Source: DASZZX01 sp036260415 (GTDB taxonomy: Bacteria; Actinomycetota; Nitriliruptoria; Nitriliruptorales; JAHWKO01). From it: a stretch of DNA of 20,679 nucleotides. The position numbers and the translations under genes are program-made. The notes under the pieces were generated by a model. It saw only the letters and a program-made list of their open reading frames with translations. It did not search any database and was not told where the DNA came from. How positions within the stretch are numbered: position 1 is the stretch's first letter; every line of letters starts with the position of its first letter. This document shows positions 15,352 through 20,679 of this stretch, one piece after another. The DNA is taken from NCBI GenBank assembly GCA_036260415.1, contig DASZZX010000163.1, forward strand, positions 1 through 20,679, in the 5' to 3' direction.

Positions 15352-17502
15352 TCAGTTCGCCGAGCAGTTCCACTCTGGTCGGTAGGTGCCGGGCTGATCG
15401 GCCCGACGCAGGCTCAGGGCGTGGTCGTCGGACCTCAACCCGGCCCGTTCGTGGATGTCGTCGGTGCAGCGGAAGTCGTCCGACGCGCCCGCCGCCCCGT
15501 AGGTGTTGCCGGTGAGACGCCAGTGGGTGGCGGACGGCCCGAAGTCGTGGAAGTCGAAGGTCAGCCTGATCGCACGGTCGGTGTAGCCCAGGAAGGTGGC
15601 GCCCTCGATGCGTCCGATCAGCGAGTCCTGCTGCGGGATGGCGCGGCCGGCGAGGATGAGGGCGTGAGGCGAGATACCGGCCCCGTCGAACCTGCCCCGC
15701 TCGATCAGCAACGGGGAGGTCGGGCACTCCGGGTTGCGCTCAGCATCGCAGTAGGCGGGCCCCCACCACAGCCCCTGACTGGCACGGTTGCCGTACAGCA
15801 CGTTGTCCACGTACCGGTAGGGGTTGCCGTACGCACCGTGGAAGATCCCGTGCCGGCCGTTGTGGTAGCCGGTGAAACGCACCACGTCGTGGAAGTGGTT
15901 GGTCACATGCCAGACGAACAGGCCGTGCTCACGGGCGTTGTGGGTGAGGTTGTCCTCGAAGGTCCACACCCCTTCACCGTTCTCGGGCCAGATGTACCCG
16001 GACGCCCGTGAACCCCCCTGCACGCCCACCGCCACGTTCCCCTTGGCGACGCTCCTGGCGTACTGGGGGAAGTGGGGCGGGCCCCCACGGCCGAGCTCGA
16101 ACCCCGCCAGGGTGGTGTGCTCGTTGACCGCCAGCTCGTCGGCACGGACGAGCGATGCGACGTTGCGGTCGTAGGTGAGTTCGTGGGTCGCGTCAGAAGC
16201 AGTTCCAGGGTCGGTCCCCCCCGCCCAGAAGTAGGCGCTGGCCATCACGTCGTGCGCGACGTTCGCGCGCAGGGTGATGCCGGTGGACGAGTGCGGGGCG
16301 AAGGCGGTGTTGCCAATGTGGTGCGCGGCCACCCCCTCGATCAGGGTGCCGCGTGCGGCGTCGCCCAGCTTGTGGAAGTGCAGGCCGTTACGCCCCGGCA
16401 CGCCCTTGGACGAACCTCGGCACAGATACTCGTACTGGCCGATCGTCTGCCGGGGACCGAGATGCGCCAGCTCGACGTGGCGGACAGTCTGCGGCCGGCT
16501 GGTCTGCACCCAGATGTGGGCCCGGCCGACCCACCGGTTGCAGGCGGCCAGCCTGGCCGGCGTGCCTTCGACCTTCACGTTGCGGGTGAGGTTCAGCACC
16601 TCCGCCGTGTAGACGACCCCCGGGGCGACCGTGACCGCCGGGTGGTCGTGACTCAGAGGTGCATCGACCGTGACACTGTTGCCGGACACCGCAGTGACGG
16701 CCCGTTCGTCGTAGCTGAGGTACCGGGTGTCGGTGGGCGGCAGGGTCGGGACGATGGCGATGCGATCACCTGGCCGCCAGCCGGTGGCGTCCTGCACGTC
16801 GACCCTGCTCGCACCCGCCGGCAGACCGCCGACGGCGCGGGTCCAGGACGTCTTGGGAGTGCCCTGTGCGTCCCACACGCCCGCATCGTCGATCCACAGC
16901 CCGACGTCGGACGCGACCGGTTCGGACACGTCCCCGCCGACGAACCGCGACTCGTCCACGTCGACGAACCGCAGCGTGTGGTGCACGGACGACGAGGATG
17001 GGCGCATCCGTAGCGTCCCCTCCACCACGACGTTCGCACGCGTCTGCACCGTCGTGGAGACCCCCGGGTCGAAGCACCACACCTGCCCGGCCGGGACCGT
17101 CAACCCGTCGGGATCGTCGACCGCACCGGAGAGGGTGACGTCACAGGCGGGTGAAGGACCGGGTGCTGAGGACGGCTCGGGGGACGGGCCCGGTGGCGGC
17201 GCGGTGGATGTCGGGGAGGGCGACGGCGAGACAGAGGACGTCGGCGACGGCGACGGCGACGGGGAAGGAGTCGGCGTCGGCGAGGGCGAGGTCGGCGACG
17301 GTGACGCGGACGGCGACGGCGACGCGGACGGCGACGGCGACGGGGACGGCGACGGCGACGGGGACGGCGATGGGGAGCACGCCGCGTGATCAGGATTGAT
17401 CGTGCACACGATCGTGTGGTTGAGCGTGTGGTGCGCCGCCGCTGGCAACGCGCCGGCGATCAGGAACACGATCAGCAGCACGACGAACCGCTTCCCCCAC
17501 AT
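15352..17502 (-). CDS. Secreted G8-like / right-handed beta-helix protein with Ser-Pro linker
   Basis: A 716-residue exported protein. Residues 1-23 are a signal peptide (KRFVVLLIVFLIAGALPAAA). A short segment with Cys33 and Cys42 follows. Residues 43-118 are a Ser-Pro linker with Ala and Thr. From Cys120 a G8-like start is seen (GLTVPAGQVWCFDPGVSTTV, VVVEGTLRMRP, HTLRFVDVDESRFVGG), then a long parallel beta-helix-like region with repeated N-x-A/G-H and G-N turns (for example HHIGNTAFAPHSSTGITLRAN, NGRHGIFHGAYGNPYRYVDN) up to about residue 690. Such proteins often bind or cut polysaccharides (CEMIP and pectate-lyase-like folds), but no catalytic set can be assigned. The ATG at 17502 has a G-run 7 nt upstream. 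Nothing is seen for a wall or membrane anchor, so it is probably released or held by the linker. Confidence 0.85.
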   Translation of the reverse strand: MWGKRFVVLLIVFLIAGALPAAAHHTLNHTIVCTINPDHAACSPSPSPSPSPSPSPSPSASPSPSASPSPTSPSPTPTPSPSPSPSPTSSVSPSPSPTSTAPPPGPSPEPSSAPGPSPACDVTLSGAVDDPDGLTVPAGQVWCFDPGVSTTVQTRANVVVEGTLRMRPSSSSVHHTLRFVDVDESRFVGGDVSEPVASDVGLWIDDAGVWDAQGTPKTSWTRAVGGLPAGASRVDVQDATGWRPGDRIAIVPTLPPTDTRYLSYDERAVTAVSGNSVTVDAPLSHDHPAVTVAPGVVYTAEVLNLTRNVKVEGTPARLAACNRWVGRAHIWVQTSRPQTVRHVELAHLGPRQTIGQYEYLCRGSSKGVPGRNGLHFHKLGDAARGTLIEGVAAHHIGNTAFAPHSSTGITLRANVAHDVMASAYFWAGGTDPGTASDATHELTYDRNVASLVRADELAVNEHTTLAGFELGRGGPPHFPQYARSVAKGNVAVGVQGGSRASGYIWPENGEGVWTFEDNLTHNAREHGLFVWHVTNHFHDVVRFTGYHNGRHGIFHGAYGNPYRYVDNVLYGNRASQGLWWGPAYCDAERNPECPTSPLLIERGRFDGAGISPHALILAGRAIPQQDSLIGRIEGATFLGYTDRAIRLTFDFHDFGPSATHWRLTGNTYGAAGASDDFRCTDDIHERAGLRSDDHALSLRRADQPGTYRPEWNCSAN
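17149..17376. repeat. Hexanucleotide-type repeats coding for the Ser-Pro linker
   Basis: On the plus strand GGCGAC, GGGGAC and related hexamers are repeated for most of this stretch, giving (Ser-Pro)n on the minus strand. The purest part is about 17230-17370. Length variation by slippage in units of six bases would keep the frame and only change the linker length. Confidence 0.85.
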
Positions 17503-17861
17503 GAGCGTTCCCCCCGCCCCAGACGTGATCGCCGCGCTCGTTGCGGGCGTTCACGCGCCCCTGCGACTGGGTTCCTCGGCCGATCGGGGCTCGAGGTTGA
17601 ATGCGGTCACTCTGCGTAGCCAGCACCCGCCGGAAGCAGGACGGTCACGTGCGGAGCTGCGTCACCTGACAGACAGTGGCTGCTGCGGTCGATCAGCGCG
17701 TCGGTGAGCGCTTCGACCTGGGCGAGGGTCGCCGGCGGTCAGTTGACCGCACGAGGCTCGGATGACAGCGAGTCGACGCGGGCGCCGTCAGGTTTCCCCG
17801 GCGAGCAGCGGGCGACGAACGGAGAGCTCATGAACAGGCCACGGCTCGAGAGGCGGCTGCG
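17503..17861. other. Divergent intergenic region, no gene recognised
   Basis: This 359-bp gap lies between the divergent beta-helix gene and ridA-like gene and presumably carries both promoters. Apart from the palindrome at 17735-17750, I find no clear -35/-10 pair, RNA or small gene. Open frames here look compositional. Confidence 0.5.
17735..17750. promoter_or_regulatory. Perfect 16-bp palindrome-like operator candidate
   Basis: GCGGTCA-GT-TGACCGC is a 7-bp perfect inverted repeat with a 2-bp centre, about 110 bp before the ridA-like start. Its size and symmetry fit a dimeric TetR- or GntR-like repressor site. No such regulator gene is adjacent in the window. Confidence 0.45.
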
Positions 17862-18248
17862 ATGACCACCGACCGCCAGCGCATCACGTCGGGGTCGCCG
17901 TACGAGCCGCAGATCGGGTTCGTCCGTGCGCTGCGGGTCGGATCTCGCGTGGAGGTATCGGGGACGGCCCCGATCTGGCCCGACGGTTCCTGCCCCGACG
18001 ACCCAGAGGAGCAGGCACGCCGCGCGTTGGAGATCATCCTGACGGCCTTGGCGGAGGCCGGCGCCGGACCGCAGGACGTGGTGCGCACCCGCATGTACCT
18101 CATCGACCCTGCCGACTGGCAGGCGGTTGGGCGCGCACACGCGGAGGTGTTCGCCGCCCATCCTCCGGCCGCCACCATGGTGGTCGTCGCGTCCCTGGTT
18201 GACCCACGCTGGCGGGTGGAGATCGAAGCCGAGGCGCAGCTGCCATGA
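17862..18248 (+). CDS. RidA (YjgF/YER057c/UK114) family protein lacking the catalytic arginine
   Basis: A 128-residue protein with the single-domain trimeric Rid fold. Recognisable parts are RITSGSPYEPQIGFVRALRV, EVSGTAPI, EQARRALEIILTALAEAGAGPQDVVRTRMYL (about residues 50-80), and the C-terminal VEIEAEAQLP. Archetypal RidA hydrolyses reactive 2-aminoacrylate-type imines with an Arg in the P-A-R-S-x-V-E-V motif. In this protein the matching segment is PPAATMVVVASLV (101-113), so Ala104 replaces the Arg. It therefore belongs to one of the Arg-less Rid subfamilies, which are not expected to show the classical imine deaminase activity. The ATG at 17862 follows GAGAGGCGG. The enzyme-like genes downstream (GST-like, SDR) suggest a general detoxification context, but this is inference. 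Confidence 0.88.
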   Translation: MTTDRQRITSGSPYEPQIGFVRALRVGSRVEVSGTAPIWPDGSCPDDPEEQARRALEIILTALAEAGAGPQDVVRTRMYLIDPADWQAVGRAHAEVFAAHPPAATMVVVASLVDPRWRVEIEAEAQLP

Positions 18249-18353
18249 GCAGCCCGGCGCCGCGCCGCGCACCTTCGGGGGGCGCGTCCGGCGCCGGGGT
18301 CCGTCGTGGCGGCGGCCGCACGCAGCTGGCGGTTGGCCAAGCCGTTGGCAGCG

Positions 18354-18426
18354 GACGATCCCGAAACCGGGGGCCGGGGACGATCGCGAGGCCGGGGGCC
18401 GGGGACGATCGCGAGGCCGGGGGCCG
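18354..18426. repeat. 25-bp tandem repeat, about three copies
   Basis: The unit contains ACGATCGCGAGGCCGGGGG and repeats with a 25-bp period. The first copy is slightly changed (GATCCCGAAA), the next two are identical in their overlapping part, and a partial copy ends at about 18426. It occupies the gap between the RidA-like gene and the GST-like gene, about 40 bp before the latter's start. It contains two CGATCG sites. It could affect promoter spacing or be a slipped-strand minisatellite. Confidence 0.75.
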
Positions 18427-18465
18427 CCCCGCGAGCCCCGGGAACGCGCCGGTACGGTCGGACGC

Positions 18466-19506
18466 ATGAGTGACACGCAACCGAACGCCACATACGTCGA
18501 GGAGCGGTACCAACGCGACACGCGCTACCTCGACAACCGCATCACCTCCGACGGGGACGGCACCTGGCCCGTGGAACCCGGTCGGTACCGCCTGGTGGTG
18601 AGCCGAGCGTGTCCCTGGGCCAACCGTGCGGTCATCGTGCGCCGGCTGCTGGGCCTGGAGGACGTGCTGTCCATGGGCATCGCCGGACCGACCCACGACT
18701 GGCGTAGCTGGACGTTCGACCTCGACTCGGGCGGCGTCGACCCGGTACTCGGCATCGAACGGCTCCGGGAGGCGTACGACAAGGCGGTCCCCGGCTACGA
18801 CCGCGGCATCACGGTGCCCGCGATCGTCGACATCCCCAGCGGGGCGGTCGTCACCAACGACTTCGCCCAGATCACGCTCGACCTCTCGACCGAGTGGACC
18901 GATCATCGCCGCGACGGGGCACCCGACCTCTACCCGGTCCACCTCCGCGACGAGATCGACGAGGTCGCCGAACTCGTCTACCGCGACGTGAACAACGCCG
19001 TCTACGAGGCGGGGTTCGCCGGCGCACAGCAGCCCTACGAGGATGCGTACCGCCGGCTGTTCGACCGCCTCGACTGGCTGTCGGAGCGCCTCGAGTCTCA
19101 GCGCTACCTGGTCGGTGACACCATCACGGAGGCGGACATCCGGCTGTTCACGACGCTGGTTCGCTTCGATGCCGTCTACCACATCCACTTCAAGTGCAAC
19201 CGGAACAAGCTGACCGAGATGCCGGTCCTGTGGGCCTACGCGCGCGACCTGTTCCAGACACCGGGCTTCGGCGACACCATCGACTTCGACCACATCAAGC
19301 GCCACTACTACGAGGTGCACACCGACATCAACCCCACCGGCATCGTCCCCGTCGGGCCCGACCTCACCAACTGGGGGTCGCCGCACGGACGCGAGCGACT
19401 GGGAGGTCGGCCGTTCGGCGCCGGCACGCCGCCCGGGCCTCCGACATCCGACGAGCGCGTCCCGCCGGACCACAACCCAGCGCTGTCGTCGCTCGGGGCT
19501 CACTGA
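18466..19506 (+). CDS. Glutathionyl-hydroquinone reductase-like GST (Xi class/ECM4 family)
   Basis: A 346-residue protein of the YqjG/ECM4 type. The N-terminal thioredoxin-like domain has the family catalytic motif CPWANR with Cys49, then GIAGPTHDWRSWTFD, VPAIVDIPSGAVVTNDFAQI, and from about residue 150 the all-helical GST C-domain with RDVNNAVYEAGFAGAQQPYE, RYLVGDTITEADIRLFTTLVRFDAVYH and the C-terminal HYYEVHTDINPTGIVPVGP. These enzymes reduce thiol conjugates of hydroquinones by way of Cys. Actinobacteria generally use mycothiol instead of glutathione, so the thiol partner may differ; this is inference. The ATG at 18466 gives the usual short N-terminus before the Cys motif. The last 30 residues are Pro/Gly-rich and outside the fold. 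The downstream SDR gene begins 38 bp later. Confidence 0.88.
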   Translation: MSDTQPNATYVEERYQRDTRYLDNRITSDGDGTWPVEPGRYRLVVSRACPWANRAVIVRRLLGLEDVLSMGIAGPTHDWRSWTFDLDSGGVDPVLGIERLREAYDKAVPGYDRGITVPAIVDIPSGAVVTNDFAQITLDLSTEWTDHRRDGAPDLYPVHLRDEIDEVAELVYRDVNNAVYEAGFAGAQQPYEDAYRRLFDRLDWLSERLESQRYLVGDTITEADIRLFTTLVRFDAVYHIHFKCNRNKLTEMPVLWAYARDLFQTPGFGDTIDFDHIKRHYYEVHTDINPTGIVPVGPDLTNWGSPHGRERLGGRPFGAGTPPGPPTSDERVPPDHNPALSSLGAH

Positions 19507-19544
19507 CGGCCGAGCTCGCCCTCGGAAGGGACCGGGAGACCGAG

Positions 19545-20195
19545 GTGGACGTCGCCATCGCCGGCGGACACGGGCAGGTCGCACGGCGGCTCACACGCAT
19601 GCTCGCCGCCCGCGACGACCGGGTCCTGGGGATCATCCGCAAGTCGGAGCAGGCCGGTGACCTCCGCGACGTCGGCGCCGAGCCGGTGCTGCTCGACCTC
19701 GAGGACGTCACCGTCGAGGGCCTCGCCCAGGCGATCGCGGGCGCGGCCGCGGTCGTGTTCGCCGCCGGTGCCGGCCCGGGCAGCGGAGCCGCCCGCAAGG
19801 AGACCGTCGACTACGGCGCCGCGGTCAAACTCATCGGTGCCGCCCGCCAGGTGGGTGTTGACCGGTACGTGATGGTCAGCGCGATGGGAACCGACGACCC
19901 GCCGCAAGGCGACGAGGTCTTCGCGGTGTACCTGCGGGCGAAGGCGCGAGCCGACGAGGAGCTCCAGGCGAGCGGTCTGCGGTGGACGATCGTGCGGCCG
20001 GGCCGCCTCACGAACGACCCGGGCACCGGGCGGGTCTCGCTCGCCCGCCACGTGGACCGTGCTGCCATCCCACGTGAAGACGTCGCCGCAGTCCTGGCGG
20101 CGGTGCTCGCCGACGATCGCACCGTGGACCACGTGTTCGAGGTCGTCAGTGGTGACACGCCGATCGACGAGGCCATCCGCCGGGCGACCGGCTGA
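19545..20195 (+). CDS. NAD(P)-binding SDR family protein (atypical SDR, YwnB/HSCARG-like)
   Basis: A 216-residue cytoplasmic Rossmann-fold protein. The cofactor-binding turn AGGHGQVARRL (residues 6-16) matches the atypical SDR pattern G-G-x-G. AVVFAAGAGPGSG follows, then DRYVMVSAMGTDDPP and the Y-x-x-x-K-like YLRAKARAD; the C-terminal part has SGLRWTIVRPGRLTN, typical for NAD(P)-dependent epimerase/dehydratase-like proteins of small size. The substrate is not predictable. The GTG at 19545 has GGGAG about 7 nt upstream and leads straight into the first beta strand. It follows the GST-like gene by 38 bp and probably shares its transcript. Confidence 0.88.
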   Translation: MDVAIAGGHGQVARRLTRMLAARDDRVLGIIRKSEQAGDLRDVGAEPVLLDLEDVTVEGLAQAIAGAAAVVFAAGAGPGSGAARKETVDYGAAVKLIGAARQVGVDRYVMVSAMGTDDPPQGDEVFAVYLRAKARADEELQASGLRWTIVRPGRLTNDPGTGRVSLARHVDRAAIPREDVAAVLAAVLADDRTVDHVFEVVSGDTPIDEAIRRATG

Positions 20196-20588
20196 GGGCC
20201 CGCCTGGACGGTGTCCGGAGTGGGCGGCGGGCACCACGCCGTGTCGCGCGGCGCCGCGCGGCCGCGGCCACGAGGTCGCAGGTTCGACAGTGGTCAGCTC
20301 TGAGCGTTCCTCGGCGCCGAACGGCTGATCGCTCACGACAGCCACGTCGCTCCGAACGGGTTGTCACCCGCTGAGGGTCGCCAGCTTCCGAGCGCCGCGC
20401 CGCGGCCAACCTGCGGGCGGCGGGGCAGCGGATGGTCCGCTTCGCACTAAGGGTCGGGCGGGTCCACGCCGATACGGAGAGAGGCCGGACCATCACGGTC
20501 TGACAGCACGTGGCGGATGCGCCGAGAGCGGGACACGCAGCCGATGGACCAATCGGGTCAGCCGGGATACCGAACGGGAGCATTGAAC
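20196..20588. other. Intergenic region, no recognisable gene
   Basis: A 393-bp stretch between the SDR gene and the possible gene start at the right edge. It begins with an imperfect hairpin (arms GCCCGCC at 20198-20204 and GGCGGGC at 20226-20232, inner GGAC/GTCC) that could end the SDR transcript. Further right, TGAGCG (20301) and CGCTCA (20330) are inverted around a GGCGCC centre. Open frames on both strands here are Arg/Ala/Pro-rich and unrecognised. Confidence 0.45.
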
Positions 20589-20679
20589 GTGGCCGCAACC
20601 ATCGCCCCGGTCGTCCACCACGACCAGGGGTCCCTCCACACACCCACCAACACAGCGGTTGCCGCGATCGATCGGTGGC
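20589..20679 (+). CDS. Possible N-terminus of a gene cut by the window edge
   Basis: A GTG at 20589, preceded by GGGAG with an 8-nt gap, opens a frame of 30 codons to the window end (starts VAATIAPVVHHDQ, ends AVAAIDRW). The RBS spacing is good and no stop occurs, but the visible part is too short to assign. An end such as AIDRW could precede the core-binding helix of a tyrosine recombinase, which is only a guess. Confidence 0.35.
   Translation, partial: MAATIAPVVHHDQGSLHTPTNTAVAAIDRW

Noticed and set aside
15289..16011. Plus-strand frame opposite the beta-helix gene
   Set aside because: Val/Pro/Gly-rich antisense shadow; the minus-strand reading has a signal peptide and a recognisable fold.
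18354..18426. Tandem repeat considered as a CRISPR array
   Set aside because: The repeats are contiguous with no unique spacers of regular length, and no cas genes are present.
18245..18469. A short frame starting with an ATGA overlap at the RidA-like stop
   Set aside because: Its product is Gly/Arg/Pro-rich and mostly translated from the 25-bp repeat; no RBS or family support beyond the chance overlap.
17739..18521. Minus-strand open frames opposite the RidA-like gene
   Set aside because: Low-complexity Arg/Pro translation of repeats and antisense sequence; the plus strand has clear Rid motifs.

Overview
The window is very GC-rich, uses many GTG starts and AGGAGG-type ribosome binding sites, and carries a set of genes that point to an actinobacterium. 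These are a BldD-type regulator with the cyclic-di-GMP signature, a mycobacterial-type dCTP deaminase/dUTPase, an Rv0338c-like iron-sulfur reductase, an LAxTG surface protein, and a HAIR-like HspR site in front of dnaK. There are no mycelial or mycobacterial hallmark genes, so a deep branch (for example a Nitriliruptoria/Euzebya-like lineage) is my guess, not a demonstrated placement.

Left part (1-4374, minus strand): a heat-shock cluster dnaK - hsp20 - grpE, with grpE cut by the window edge. A promoter and a HAIR-like operator overlap upstream of dnaK. Two tandem palindromes lie between dnaK and hsp20, and a 12-bp-stem hairpin lies between hsp20 and grpE. Upstream are a small one-span membrane protein and a DUF192 lipoprotein. 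Centre-left (4422-9183, plus strand): a double-ACT regulator-like protein followed by a peptide deformylase, a polytopic membrane protein with a C-terminal cupredoxin domain, and a large membrane-bound Fe-S oxidoreductase whose upstream region holds degenerate direct repeats.

Centre (9472-13287): a secreted two-CnaB-domain surface protein with an LAHTG sorting signal converges on a minus-strand group bldD - DUF5819-like - HTTM membrane protein, with a strong bidirectional terminator between them. The last two genes of that group overlap by GTGA, which suggests translational coupling. Next come dcd (minus), a tRNA-Gly(CCC) (plus), and, directly downstream of the tRNA, a decayed gene of PD40/TolB-like repeats broken by a 1-bp frameshift. 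This looks like a tRNA-associated integration or decay spot.

Right part (15352-20679): a large secreted beta-helix/G8-like protein with a Ser-Pro linker (minus), then a plus-strand group of small-molecule or stress enzymes. These are a RidA-family protein lacking the usual arginine, a glutathionyl-hydroquinone-reductase-like enzyme preceded by a 25-bp tandem repeat, and an NAD(P)-binding SDR. A possible new gene begins at the right edge. I see no CRISPR array, complete insertion sequence or phage module. The least ordinary parts are the bldD-linked membrane pair, the LAxTG protein, and the tRNA-Gly/pseudogene junction.
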